DNA of 64,000 nucleotides from an uncultured Clostridia bacterium (lineage in GTDB: Bacteria > Bacillota > Clostridia > Christensenellales > Borkfalkiaceae): assembly GCA_944363645.1 (NCBI GenBank), contig CALVUR010000001.1, positions 124,001-188,000 on the forward strand, in the 5' to 3' direction. A model generated the notes under the pieces. It searched no databases and was not told the origin of the DNA. It was given only the letters and a program-made list of their open reading frames with translations. Every line of letters begins with the position of its first letter. Position 1 is the stretch's first letter. The translations under genes were made by a program, and so were the position numbers. Positions 18,808 through 28,014 of the stretch are shown here, piece by piece.

Positions 18808-19035
18808 ATGAAAGCATTAAGAATTAAATTATCTTGCGCAAACGACGTGAAAAATTTTGAGCAGATTGTACAAAAATATCCTTTTGATATTTATCTTAGG
18901 TCTGATTCTTACTTAGTTGATGCAAAATCCGTTTTGGGGCTTTTCAGCCTTAACCTTTCACGCCCATTAGATGTTGAAATACACTCTAACGACTGCGATA
19001 CTTTGATTGAAGAATTAGAACCATTTACTGTTTAA
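18808..19035 (+). CDS. HPr-like domain protein lacking the phospho-histidine
   Basis: 75 residues, one HPr fold. The second half (YLVDAKSVLGLFSLNLSRPLDVEIH) is the conserved HPr helix/strand region. The usual active-site His15 motif near the N-terminus is absent (LSCANDVKNFEQIV stands there), so it should not be a PTS phosphocarrier. Stand-alone HPr-like proteins of this kind are common in Clostridia and are of unknown or regulatory role. It heads a plus-strand group with a broken lipoprotein, DUF4364 and TSCPD genes. Confidence 0.82.
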   Translation: MKALRIKLSCANDVKNFEQIVQKYPFDIYLRSDSYLVDAKSVLGLFSLNLSRPLDVEIHSNDCDTLIEELEPFTV

Positions 19036-19057
19036 GTTTGGTATTTAGAGGATAAGA

Positions 19058-19513
19058 ATGAAAAAAACGATTGCAATTTTGGTTTTACTTGTAACCTTTT
19101 CGCTTTTAGGTTGCAATAGTTCGCATTACACAATAGATAAATACGATTGGAAACTTGTAACTGTTGCTTGAAGTGAATTAAACGGGGATATTGTTGCTTG
19201 CTCTAAAACTGTTTTAGGTGAATACGCACCACTTGGCGTTACTAAAACGGTTGATTTGGAACTTTTTGCAACACACGGCTGGTATACAATTAAGAATTTG
19301 AAAGATAACAGTAAGTTTAGAGGCACTTATAAAGTGTTAAACAGCCAACCTATTGCTGAAATTTACGAAATTATTATTGGCGAGAACTCTGGATATGCCA
19401 CATCAACTTTTAAAGAGTATCGTGATAACCGTGGCAACTAAGAAAAAGTGCCAACACTTGTTTTTACTTTTAATGGTTATATTTTAACCTTTCAGGCAAG
19501 CGCACACATTTAA
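19058..19513 (+). pseudogene. Lipoprotein gene interrupted by two in-frame stops
   Basis: One frame reads MKKTIAILVLLVTFSLLGCN (signal peptide with lipobox, lipid Cys19), continues to LVTVA, hits TGA at 19169-19171, reads on through GDIVACSK, FRGTYKVL and AEIYEIIIGENSGYATSTFK, hits TAA at 19439-19441, then continues PTLVFTFNGYILTF to the final TAA at 19511. The same frame is kept over all 151 codons and the parts together look like a small clostridial lipoprotein domain with a C-terminal beta-strand motif. Because the frame is intact, two nonsense mutations are the simplest explanation. A ribosome site (AGAGGATAAGA) is still present. Confidence 0.7.
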
Positions 19514-19539
19514 CTTAAATTTTTTACTTGGAGTGAATT

Positions 19540-20079
19540 ATGCCAATTAAGGGCGATACATTTTTAAACAAGTTAATATTATTATTTGTTTTCGATAAAA
19601 TGGAAATCCCTATGTCGTCAGATACGATTGAGGAAATTTGTTGGCAACAAAATGATTGGATAAGTTTTATGGACTGCAAAACCACCTTATCTAACCTACT
19701 TGATGCTAAATTCATCTATGAAATTCCTCCAACAAACAACACAAAAGCCTTTTATTCTATCACACCAAAAGGAAGGGTTTGTTTGGCGGACTTTTATACA
19801 AATATCCCTAAATCGTTACGTGAAAACATTGCAAACTATGTAAGGCTTAATAGGTTAAATTACCGCAGAAAACAAGAATATATTGCAGATTATTATCGCA
19901 ACGCTGATGGTACATATACCGTTCACCTTAAAATTTTAACGCTTTCTTGCTTGCAACTTGACTTGAAAATTCAAGTGCCAACAAGGCAGATTGCGAAAAA
20001 CATTTACACACAATGGCCACAAAAGGCTGAAGATTTATATTCTTCAATTTATGATATTTTGGTTAATAACGAATTTTAA
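19540..20079 (+). CDS. DUF4364 family protein
   Basis: 179 residues. The N-terminal part (KLILLFVFDKMEIPMSSDTIEEICWQQ, then a wing ending FYSITPKGRVCLADF) is a winged helix, and the C-terminal half YYRNADGTYTVHLKIL is a beta domain, matching DUF4364. Members are small clostridial proteins, probably DNA-binding, with no known target. GGAG precedes the start. Only 12 bp separate it from the TSCPD gene, so the two are co-transcribed. Confidence 0.85.
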   Translation: MPIKGDTFLNKLILLFVFDKMEIPMSSDTIEEICWQQNDWISFMDCKTTLSNLLDAKFIYEIPPTNNTKAFYSITPKGRVCLADFYTNIPKSLRENIANYVRLNRLNYRRKQEYIADYYRNADGTYTVHLKILTLSCLQLDLKIQVPTRQIAKNIYTQWPQKAEDLYSSIYDILVNNEF

Positions 20080-20091
20080 AGGAGCAAAATT

Positions 20092-20358
20092 ATGATTACT
20101 TACGCTACAAAAGGAACTTGTTCCAGACAAATTATTTTTGATGTTGTTGATAACAAAATTCAAAACGTTAAATTTATCGGCGGTTGTCTTGGCAACCTTC
20201 AAGGTATTGCTAAACTTGTTGAAGGCCGTGATATTGACGAAGTTATTGAAACCTTGAAAGGTATCAAATGTAAAGGCAATACTTCTTGCCCGGACCAACT
20301 TGCATGTGCTTTAATGGAATATAAGTACAAATTAGAACATCCTGAACAAGCAGAATAA
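20092..20358 (+). CDS. TSCPD domain protein (TIGR03905 type)
   Basis: 88 residues. ATKGTCSRQIIFDVVDNKIQNVKFIGGCLGN and KCKGNTSCPDQLACAL with conserved Cys residues define the stand-alone TSCPD domain, which also occurs at the end of class II ribonucleotide reductases, where it binds metal. The free-standing protein has no established function. AAAGGAG precedes the ATG. Followed by a clear terminator. Confidence 0.92.
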   Translation: MITYATKGTCSRQIIFDVVDNKIQNVKFIGGCLGNLQGIAKLVEGRDIDEVIETLKGIKCKGNTSCPDQLACALMEYKYKLEHPEQAE

Positions 20359-20365
20359 TATTTTT

Positions 20366-20393
20366 GCCCACCTTTTTTAGGCGGGCTTTTTTA
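20366..20393 (+). terminator. Terminator after the TSCPD gene
   Basis: GCCCACCT pairs with AGGCGGGC (one mismatch) followed by TTTTTT. Confidence 0.8.
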
Positions 20394-20446
20394 ATACATT
20401 TAAGGGGTAAATAGCCTAAAAAACTAAACACATCCCCTTGTCTATC

Positions 20447-20481
20447 AAAAAAAGGTGGCAATTTTGCCACCCTTTTTTTAT
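20447..20481. terminator. Bidirectional terminator between convergent genes
   Basis: AAGGTGGCA-ATTT-TGCCACCTT, a near-perfect stem flanked by A-run and T-run, so it works for both the TSCPD side and the membrane protein gene on the minus strand. Confidence 0.85.
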
Positions 20482-20495
20482 TACTAAATAATTTA

Positions 20496-21440
20496 TTAAA
20501 CTTCAATATCGTCCAAAAAATCTGCGTTTTGAGAATCTTGTTTTATCTTGTTTGGTGTTTCGATTGTTTCGTAATCGACATAGTATTTTTGACCTTTTAA
20601 CGAGTAGTGCAAAACAAGTTGAATAAGCACGAAAAGTAGTTGCGTTAAAGGAATTGCCAAAACCATGCCAGCACCGAGTGTTGAGATAAACATCATAACA
20701 TTGATAGAAACTGAAACGATTAAAGCAACGACAAACGATGCCAAAATTGGACCGAAATCAGTGCGTGAATACTTGATTGTAAATGTTTCTTTTAAAGTTG
20801 AACCGGTTACAAATGATGGTCTTAATGTGCTTGTTAAAGTTAAGTAAACTGAGTAGAATAAGATTGCAAGCCATGTACCGATTACGATTGACAATAAGTA
20901 TAAATGAGTGAATGTGTAAACGATAAATAAGGCACCGACAGCGATACTTAAAACTGCGCCAAAGATTGATAAAAGTGAATACAAGGCTTCAAAAGGAAGT
21001 GATTTTTTAAGGTTTGCAATGAGTGATAAAAAGAAACCTTTCTTTTCGTAAGTGGACATCCTTGCGTTCATGATATCGGTAAGTGTATAAGCGCAGATAT
21101 TATTTAATAATGTAATAATATAAACACCGACAGCAAGACCTACGATTGACCAGCAATAATTGTTTGCGTGTATCCTGATTGCTTCCATAAGTTGCTCAAA
21201 ACTATCGACAAGGTTGATATCTTTACTTAAATTACCCGAAATAAAGCCGTGCCAAAGCTTGTTTAAATCGTCCATAAGCGTAGTGAATTCGGGACTTTGC
21301 GAGATGGTTTTAAAAATATCTGAAAAGACCACCGTAACCAAAAGATACGTTAAAAAAACGACGACTAAACTATAAAGCATTGCCTTAAAGATTACACTTA
21401 AGTTGTTTAATAAAAGCCTTAAAGAGTTTTTAATTAGCAT
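20496..21440 (-). CDS. Multi-pass membrane protein, function unknown
   Basis: 314 residues with about six hydrophobic segments (near 18-40, 95-118, 150-175, 180-205, 225-260, 262-285) and an extracytoplasmic loop after the first one. The C-terminus is hydrophilic and acidic (SQNADFLDDIEV). No transporter motif recognised. It lies 73 bp downstream of an exported, membrane-anchored protein gene and the two probably work together, but nothing shows how. Confidence 0.75.
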   Translation of the reverse strand: MLIKNSLRLLLNNLSVIFKAMLYSLVVVFLTYLLVTVVFSDIFKTISQSPEFTTLMDDLNKLWHGFISGNLSKDINLVDSFEQLMEAIRIHANNYCWSIVGLAVGVYIITLLNNICAYTLTDIMNARMSTYEKKGFFLSLIANLKKSLPFEALYSLLSIFGAVLSIAVGALFIVYTFTHLYLLSIVIGTWLAILFYSVYLTLTSTLRPSFVTGSTLKETFTIKYSRTDFGPILASFVVALIVSVSINVMMFISTLGAGMVLAIPLTQLLFVLIQLVLHYSLKGQKYYVDYETIETPNKIKQDSQNADFLDDIEV

Positions 21441-21470
21441 ACTTTGCCCTACCTTTTATTTTTAAACGAA

Positions 21471-21498
21471 TAAAGGGCTCGTTTACGAACCCTTTTTT
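21471..21498. terminator. Hairpin between exported-protein and membrane-protein genes
   Basis: AAAGGGCTCG and CGAACCCTTT form a stem with one mismatch. The T-run is strong on the plus strand and weaker (TTTATT) on the minus strand, where it could give partial termination between the two genes. Confidence 0.5.
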
Positions 21499-21513
21499 AA
21501 CGGTAATACCTAA

Positions 21514-22842
21514 TTATTCCTTTGTAGAAAGATTTGAACCTTCCTTTGGTTTTACACAAAGAAGAATGATGATTGCGATGAAGCATACGATTGCAACTGT
21601 TAAAAGTACAACTGATACCCAGTTATTTTTGAAGAATTGGCTTTCGTATTCAACTTCTTTTAATTCGCTTTGAGCATCGATAACACGTGAAATTACTGTT
21701 GTGTGTTCGTTTGCGAAGTCAACAACATGTAATACTACATAGTAGTAACCTTTTTTGAGTGGTGTGAAGGACTTTGTGCTTGAATTGAATAAGTTGTCCT
21801 TTTCAAAACCGTTATCTTCGGTTACTTCAACCATACCTAAACCTTCTAATGTGGTCTTATCGTATGCGGTAATATCTTCTTGATCAATCTTTTTATCGCT
21901 GAAATATAAAGTGTATTCTGTGTTGTAATCAGAAGCCACGATATTGAAACAGTTTACAGTATATTGTAAGCCTTGGTAAGCCTTTTCGCTTGCGCCAACT
22001 GTTACGCGTGGGCTTGAAGATGCTTCAACGCTGAAAGAAAATACAGGGATAACAACATCGCCTGTTGGGTTGCCGTCAGCATCTTTTTCGTACCAACCAC
22101 CGTTACCTAAAACCAAATCAACGGTTGACATTGCAACAAAGTTGTTTCTTAAAACAACATAGAAACTGTAAGTACCAACTTTGGTAACTTCAAATCTTAC
22201 AGAATCGATATCGTTGATTGACTTTGAAGAGAATGTTGTTTGGTCTGGTGCAGCGTAATAAAGTGTACCTGTTAAGTTTTCAACATCAAAATATTCGTCT
22301 TTAACAAGTGACACAACTGATGGAACAATATAGTCATCGTCTACGCTGATTGGGCGCATTTGATCTGTGCCGTCTTCGCTAACTTCTGTGTTTGCCAAAA
22401 CTTGTTCTTGATATTGTGTCAATGCTTCAACTGTGTAATCATATTTAAGGGTTTCTTTTGTGGGTAAGGTTGTTGTGTCAACTGTGAATGTAGTAGCTTG
22501 TGTGCCGTCTTCGTTATTTACAACAACTTCATAAGATTTCTTATCCAAAAATTCAACCTTGTTGCCATCTGTCCTAAAACCAGCATCGGTTTGCGCTTGT
22601 TCAGTTGTGCCACCTTCTTCTGTGCTTGGTTTTACAACGTTTACGCCGTTAATGGTTGCGGTCATTGCTGATTGGTAAGTTGTACCAGCGTCTTCAACTA
22701 AATATGAAAGTTCATATTCAAAGCCACTAACCTTTTTTAAGGTTACTGCTGCGTTTGCTGAAATTGGACTTACAGCAAAAACAGAGCAAACTAATGCCAA
22801 ACAAAATGTGATTACAGTTAAAAGTAATAGATTACGTTTCAT
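21514..22842 (-). CDS. Exported, C-terminally membrane-anchored protein
   Basis: 442 residues. Starts MKRNLLLLTVITFCLALVC, a signal peptide likely cleaved near ANA-A. A long Thr/Val/Glu-rich extracytoplasmic part with strand-like segments (for example VRFEVTKVGTYSFYVVLRNNF and SFTPLKKGYYYVVLHVVD) suggests Ig-like or PKD-like beta domains. A single C-terminal helix (NWVSVVLLTVAIVCFIAIII) and basic tail anchor it. The ATG at 22842 was taken because it opens the signal peptide and has AGGAG upstream; a GTG twelve codons earlier is possible. Possibly a surface protein acting with the downstream membrane gene; no ligand evident. Confidence 0.8.
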   Translation of the reverse strand: MKRNLLLLTVITFCLALVCSVFAVSPISANAAVTLKKVSGFEYELSYLVEDAGTTYQSAMTATINGVNVVKPSTEEGGTTEQAQTDAGFRTDGNKVEFLDKKSYEVVVNNEDGTQATTFTVDTTTLPTKETLKYDYTVEALTQYQEQVLANTEVSEDGTDQMRPISVDDDYIVPSVVSLVKDEYFDVENLTGTLYYAAPDQTTFSSKSINDIDSVRFEVTKVGTYSFYVVLRNNFVAMSTVDLVLGNGGWYEKDADGNPTGDVVIPVFSFSVEASSSPRVTVGASEKAYQGLQYTVNCFNIVASDYNTEYTLYFSDKKIDQEDITAYDKTTLEGLGMVEVTEDNGFEKDNLFNSSTKSFTPLKKGYYYVVLHVVDFANEHTTVISRVIDAQSELKEVEYESQFFKNNWVSVVLLTVAIVCFIAIIILLCVKPKEGSNLSTKE

Positions 22843-22932
22843 TTGAAATAAAACTCCTATAAATGGCGAAAGCGCCACTTTACTTACAATTAAATATGTT
22901 TTTACACGAGTAGTGCAAAATAAATCTATTAT

Positions 22933-22961
22933 ATTTTACACTTATACGATTGTTTTGTCAA
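22933..22961 (-). promoter_or_regulatory. Promoter of the exported-protein gene
   Basis: TTGACA (22961-22956), 17-base spacer, TAAAAT (22938-22933) on the minus strand. Confidence 0.7.
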
Positions 22962-23080
22962 ATTTTTATAAACAATAATTTTATTTTTTAACGTTTAATT
23001 TATATATTTTATTTATATAAATGCCGTATGGGGCTTTTTTTATTGCTTAACGCCCTTTTTTCGCCCTGAAAAAAATAAAA

Positions 23081-23782
23081 TTAGTCGTAAATCAAAATAT
23101 CGTCGTTTATGTTAAATAAATTCCACGGTTTTGCGATTGGTGGTTGAATTTTAAACACCATTTTTTCCTTTGAAACGGGGTGGAAAATGCCGAGCGATGT
23201 TGACCAAAGTGCAATTTTACCCTTTACCGCTTTATCACCGCCGTAACGCATATCGCCGTAAACCGGTGTGCCGTTATGTGCCATTTGTACTCTTATTTGG
23301 TGAGTTCTGCCTGTGTGCAAAGTTACAAGCAAAAGTGTTAAATCACCGCATTTGCCAACCGTAACATATTCAAGTTCTGCCCGTTTAGAGCCTTCAACGG
23401 TGGGTGGGCATACATAAACCATATTGTTTACGGGGTTTTTCTTCATGTAATCGGTCAAAACCGCCCTTTCTTCTTTAGGTGTACCGCAGACAACGGTCAA
23501 ATACTTTTTCTCAAAGTCACCGCTGCGAATTTGTTCGCTTAGCCTTGATGCCGCTTTGGAACTTTTTGCGTAAACCATTACGCCACCCGTTACCCTATCA
23601 AGCCTGTGTACAAGCCCAACATAAACGTTGCCCGGCTTATTTTCTTTTACCTTGATATGCTCTTTTATCTGCGTGAGCAAGTCCATGTCGCCGGTGGAAT
23701 CTTCACAACATGGCATGTTTTGTGGTTTTAAAACTACGATTATGTGATTGTCTTCGTATAAAACGGTTAATTCTTCAGTCAT
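23081..23782 (-). CDS. RluA-family pseudouridine synthase
   Basis: 233 residues. Isomerises uridine in rRNA or tRNA. The catalytic motif GLVHRLDRVTGGVMVYAK carries Asp62; KKYLTVV, LHTGRTHQIRVQMAHNGTPVYGDMRYGG are the other family blocks. No S4 domain is present at the N-terminus, so it is the short RluA-type rather than RluD-like. Target position cannot be read from sequence. It overlaps the upstream methyltransferase gene by 8 bp, so two RNA-modifying enzymes are coupled. Confidence 0.92.
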   Translation of the reverse strand: MTEELTVLYEDNHIIVVLKPQNMPCCEDSTGDMDLLTQIKEHIKVKENKPGNVYVGLVHRLDRVTGGVMVYAKSSKAASRLSEQIRSGDFEKKYLTVVCGTPKEERAVLTDYMKKNPVNNMVYVCPPTVEGSKRAELEYVTVGKCGDLTLLLVTLHTGRTHQIRVQMAHNGTPVYGDMRYGGDKAVKGKIALWSTSLGIFHPVSKEKMVFKIQPPIAKPWNLFNINDDILIYD

Positions 23783-24632
23783 TTATGAACATTCCTCCTG
23801 CACCGCAAGGTAAAGCAATGCCTTCATTGGTGGGTAAACCGACTTCGTAGGCTTCAACTCTGCCACGATTTTGCTTTACGGTAAGCGTTAATATGTTGTT
23901 TAAAACTTGGGGTTGCAAGCCCGTTGTGTAACTGTTGATAAGGAAAAACAAAGGGTCATCAGACATTACTTCTTGACAAAGTTTTACAAGGTCGTAAAGT
24001 TGGTCTTCGATTTTCCACATTTCGCCGTTTGGACCCCTACCATAACTTGGTGGGTCCATTATAATGGCATCGTAACGTCTGCCACGGCGGATTTCCCTTT
24101 TAACAAACTTAACGCAGTCGTCAATGATAAAGCGGACGGGCTTATCTTGTAAGCCGGAAAGCCTTACATTTTCGCCAGCCCTTTCTACCATACCTTTACT
24201 TGCGTCCACATGGCAACACGATGCGCCAGCATCAAGTAGCGCACAAGTTGCCCCGCCAGTGTACGCAAACAGATTAAGTGCGGATATAGGTCGATTTGCG
24301 CCCTTAATAAGGTCTGCCATCTTATCCCAGTTTGCGGCTTGCTCCGGGAAAAGCCCCGTATGTTTAAAGCCCATTGGCTTAACCTTGAACTTTAAATTTT
24401 TGTAACTTACAACCCATTCTTCTGGGATTTTTTTGAAGTATTCCCACTTACCGCCGCCCTTTTCGCTACGCAAATACCTTGCATCCACGCTGTAATCCAT
24501 AAGATTTTTTTGTGAACGCCAAATAACTTGGGGGTCGGGACGAAGCAAGGTTATATCCTTCCATTTTTCAAGTTTGTAACCGTCGCCCGTTGCGATAATT
24601 GTGTAATCCTTCCAATTATTTGCTAATAACAT
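23775..24632 (-). CDS. Class I SAM-dependent methyltransferase (RlmI/RlmK-like)
   Basis: 285 residues. The Rossmann-fold SAM site is ALNLFAYTGGATCALLDAGASCCHVDASKGMVE; the catalytic segment is DAIIMDPPSYGRGPNGEMW, close to the RlmI/RlmK group that methylates 23S rRNA. No PUA domain is visible, and the N-terminal ~100 residues form a short beta-rich domain (DYTIIATGDGYKLEKW). Probably an rRNA or tRNA base methyltransferase, paired with the pseudouridine synthase downstream. Confidence 0.85.
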   Translation of the reverse strand: MLLANNWKDYTIIATGDGYKLEKWKDITLLRPDPQVIWRSQKNLMDYSVDARYLRSEKGGGKWEYFKKIPEEWVVSYKNLKFKVKPMGFKHTGLFPEQAANWDKMADLIKGANRPISALNLFAYTGGATCALLDAGASCCHVDASKGMVERAGENVRLSGLQDKPVRFIIDDCVKFVKREIRRGRRYDAIIMDPPSYGRGPNGEMWKIEDQLYDLVKLCQEVMSDDPLFFLINSYTTGLQPQVLNNILTLTVKQNRGRVEAYEVGLPTNEGIALPCGAGGMFIND

Positions 24633-24731
24633 AATTGACCTTTTAATTTTGATTTGATTAAGTCTGTTTTGATTTGCTTGAACCTTTTTTATAACTTTTT
24701 TGAGTGTGCCTTACTTTTTTTACCTTAATGA

Positions 24732-27700
24732 TTAAACCTTTTCAACAGCTAAAGTAACTTGTTCGCCGTTGATATCCCAATCTTTTTGATAGCCGTTCAA
24801 TTTGCCTTCGTTAATACTGTCTGCCAAAACGACTTTAGCAATGTGATTTTGGTTGTTTTTAATAACGTCTGCCACCATACTGCCCGTTACGAAGTACAAA
24901 TTGATGCGGTCGGTAACGTTGAAGCCGGCTTCTTTACGCATGGTTTGAACTTTAGAAACTACTTCACGAACGATGCCTTCAGCGATGAGTTCGTCAGTTA
25001 AGTTTACATCCAAAACAACGGTATGACCGTTTTCACTTGCGGAGATAAAGCCTTCTTTACTTTCGGTTGAGATGAGCAAGTCTTGTTCGGTAAACACAAC
25101 TTGTTCGCCGTTTAAGTCAACCGTTATTTGACCGCTTTCACGGATGGTTTTAACAACGCTGTTTGCGTCGCAAGTATCCAAATATTGTCTAATCAAGCCG
25201 AGTTTAGAGCCGTATTTTGGACCTAAGGTTTTGAGTTGTGGTTTGAGTTTATAGTTGATGAACTTTGAAGAGTCGGTCAAAACTTCAAATTCTTTAACAT
25301 TGAGTTCGTCCCTTGCGATTTCGTACATCTTTTCGTCAAGAGCGACATTACCGCCCATTGAGAAATAGAGTTTTGCAAGTGGTTGACGGTTTTTGATGTT
25401 GCTTAAATTCCTTGCAGACCTACCTAAAACTACCATATTTTCAACGATTTCCATATCGGCTTCGAGTTTGGTGTCGATAAGGTCATAGTTTACTTGTGGG
25501 AATTTGCAAAGGTGTACAGAGATTGGGGCATCAGCATAGAATTCTGGTACTAAGTTTTGGTAAATGCTTTCCGCAATGAATGGTGTGAATGGTGCGGTAA
25601 GTTTACTGAATGTAGTAAGTACTGTATAAAGTGTCGTGTATGCGGCTGCCTTATCTTCGGTCATGCCCTCGCCCCAGAATCTTTCACGACAGCGACGGAT
25701 GTACCAATTTGAAAGTTCGTCAACAAAGGACTGCATAAGCCTTGCGCTTTCAAAAATCTTGTATTCTTCAAGGTTTTTGCTTACTGTATCTACAAGTGAG
25801 TTGAGTTTTGAAAGTACCCACTTATCGATTACTTGAAGTTTGCAGTCTGCCAAATTGTATTTTGATGGATCGTATTTATCGATTTCGGCGTACAATACAA
25901 AGAATGCGTAAGCGTTCCAGAGTGTACCCATATATTTTGCTTGACATTCGCTTACAGCCTTTTCATAGAAGCGTGAAGGAAGCCATGGTGCTGATGATGT
26001 GTAGAAGTACCATCTAATTGCATCTGCGCCCTGTTTATCCAAAACTGACCATGGATCAACTACGTTGCCAAGGTGCTTACTCATCTTTAAGCCCTTTTCG
26101 TCGTTTACGTGGCCTAAAACAATACAGTTTCTAAACGGTGCTTTGTCAAACAAGATTGTAGAGATTGCCAAAAGTACGTAGAACCAGCCACGTGTTTGGT
26201 CGATTGCTTCGCTGATAAAGTCTGCTGGGAAGTGTTGTTCGAAAAGTTCTTTATTTTCAAATGGATAATGGAATTGTGCAAAAGGCATTGAACCGCTGTC
26301 GTACCAGCAGTCGATAACTTCTTTTACCCTGTGCATGGGCTTGCCACATTTTGGACAAGTCATGGTAAGTTTGTCTACATATGGGCGGTGAAGTTCAACA
26401 TCTTTTTCTAAACCGCATTTTTCCCTGAGTTCTTGGCGAGAGCCGATTACTTCAAAGTGGTCGCATTCTTCACATTCCCATACAGGAAGTGGTGTGCCCC
26501 AATAACGTTCCCTTGACAAGCCCCAATCGACAACGTTTTCTAAGAAGTTGCCCATTCTGCCCGTTTTGATTGTTTCGGGCATCCAATTAACTGAGTTGTT
26601 TGAGTTTAACAATCTTTCCTTTACGGCGGTCGTCTTTATGAACCAACTTTGGCGTGCGTAATATAATAATGGTGTGTTGCAACGCCAGCAGAATGGATAA
26701 GAGTGTTCAAACATTTCTTCTTTGAAAAGTAGTCCACGTGCTTGCAAGTCTTTTATGATAACCTTGTCGGCATCTTTGCAGAACAAGCCTTTTACGACTT
26801 CGACTTCCTCTTTCATTTTACCACGATCGTCTACCATTTGAACGAATGGTAAGTTGTAGTTTTGACCAACTCTACCATCGTCTACACCAAAGGCTGGTGC
26901 GATATGAACGATGCCTGTACCGTCGGTAAGGGTTACATAATCGTCGTTTGTTACGTAAAATGCCTTTTGTTTGAATTTACCTACTGCGCAGTCAAAGAGT
27001 GGAACATATTCTACATATTCATAGTCCTTGCCCTTCTTTTCTGTGATTACGGTGTAATTTTCAAAAAGTTTATCGCAAAGGGCTTTTGCCAAAATGTAGT
27101 GTGTGCCGTCTTCTGCTTCGATTTCAACATAGTCTTCGTTTGCGTTCATACAAAGGGCTACGTTTGAAGGAAGTGTCCATGGCGTTGTTGTCCATGCTAA
27201 AAAGTAGGTGTTTTCTTTATCAACAAGTTTGAATTTTGCGTAAACTGATTTTTCCTTTACATCTTTATAGCCTTGTGCAACTTCGTGGGAAGCAAGTGCA
27301 GTACCGCAACGTGGGCAGTAAGGTACAATCTTATGACCTTTATAAAGTAAGCCCTTTTTATGCATTTCTTTAAGCGACCACCAAACTGATTCGATATAAT
27401 CGTCGTGGTAGGTTACGTATGGGGTTTCCATATCTACCCAATAACCTAAACGCTCGCTCATTTGCTTCCATTCGTTTGAATACTTCCAAACAGATTGTTT
27501 GCATTCTGCAATAAAGGGTTCAATGCCGTATTTTTCAATGTCTTGCTTGCCGTCTAAACCGAGTTTTTTCTCGATTTCAAGTTCTACCGGTAAGCCGTGC
27601 GTATCCCAACCAGCCTTTCTTAAAACGTGCTTGCCTTTCATGGTTTGGTAACGTGGAATGATATCTTTCATTACACGTGTTAAAACGTGACCGATGTGAG

Positions 27701-27860
27701 GTTTGCCGTTAGCGGTTGGTGGTCCGTCATAAAAACAGAATTCTTCGCCACCTTCTGTTTGCTCGATTGATTTTTCAAATACATTGTTTTCTTCCCAAAA
27801 CTTTAAGACTTCTTTTTCACGTGCTAAAAAGTCAAGTTTGGTGTCAACTTTTTTGTACAT
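24732..27860 (-). CDS. ileS: Isoleucyl-tRNA synthetase, eukaryote-like (IleS2) class
   Basis: 1042 residues from the ATG at 27860, which has AAAGGAGGAA right before it; an in-frame Met ten codons upstream lacks a ribosome site. Class I motifs: GPPTANGKPHIGH (HIGH at about 55-58) and GLKMSKHLGN. The CP1 editing domain is complete (LAWTTTPWTLPSNVALC). The length, the N-terminus KLDFLAREKEVLKFWEE, the KMSKH and the long C-terminal domain without the zinc-finger end of IleS1 place it in the eukaryote/archaea-like class. Enzymes of that class are known to be mupirocin-insensitive. Controlled by its own T-box. Confidence 0.97.
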   Translation of the reverse strand: MYKKVDTKLDFLAREKEVLKFWEENNVFEKSIEQTEGGEEFCFYDGPPTANGKPHIGHVLTRVMKDIIPRYQTMKGKHVLRKAGWDTHGLPVELEIEKKLGLDGKQDIEKYGIEPFIAECKQSVWKYSNEWKQMSERLGYWVDMETPYVTYHDDYIESVWWSLKEMHKKGLLYKGHKIVPYCPRCGTALASHEVAQGYKDVKEKSVYAKFKLVDKENTYFLAWTTTPWTLPSNVALCMNANEDYVEIEAEDGTHYILAKALCDKLFENYTVITEKKGKDYEYVEYVPLFDCAVGKFKQKAFYVTNDDYVTLTDGTGIVHIAPAFGVDDGRVGQNYNLPFVQMVDDRGKMKEEVEVVKGLFCKDADKVIIKDLQARGLLFKEEMFEHSYPFCWRCNTPLLYYARQSWFIKTTAVKERLLNSNNSVNWMPETIKTGRMGNFLENVVDWGLSRERYWGTPLPVWECEECDHFEVIGSRQELREKCGLEKDVELHRPYVDKLTMTCPKCGKPMHRVKEVIDCWYDSGSMPFAQFHYPFENKELFEQHFPADFISEAIDQTRGWFYVLLAISTILFDKAPFRNCIVLGHVNDEKGLKMSKHLGNVVDPWSVLDKQGADAIRWYFYTSSAPWLPSRFYEKAVSECQAKYMGTLWNAYAFFVLYAEIDKYDPSKYNLADCKLQVIDKWVLSKLNSLVDTVSKNLEEYKIFESARLMQSFVDELSNWYIRRCRERFWGEGMTEDKAAAYTTLYTVLTTFSKLTAPFTPFIAESIYQNLVPEFYADAPISVHLCKFPQVNYDLIDTKLEADMEIVENMVVLGRSARNLSNIKNRQPLAKLYFSMGGNVALDEKMYEIARDELNVKEFEVLTDSSKFINYKLKPQLKTLGPKYGSKLGLIRQYLDTCDANSVVKTIRESGQITVDLNGEQVVFTEQDLLISTESKEGFISASENGHTVVLDVNLTDELIAEGIVREVVSKVQTMRKEAGFNVTDRINLYFVTGSMVADVIKNNQNHIAKVVLADSINEGKLNGYQKDWDINGEQVTLAVEKV

Positions 27861-28014
27861 AATTCCTCCTTTATTGCGAATAAATGACATTTGATTTCAT
27901 TATGATTTTCTAAATTTAACTTTAATTTTTGTGGTTTATTGGCTTTTTTCTTATGCTTTTTTATGATTTTTAAGCGACCATGTGTGAGTTTTACGTTGTT
28001 TTTGCGTTTAAAAA

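Noticed and set aside
19169..19171. TGA read through as an amino acid (recoding or alternative code)
   Set aside because: TGA is a normal stop in nearby genes such as nrdR, there is no selenocysteine-like structure downstream, and a second stop (TAA) follows in the same frame.
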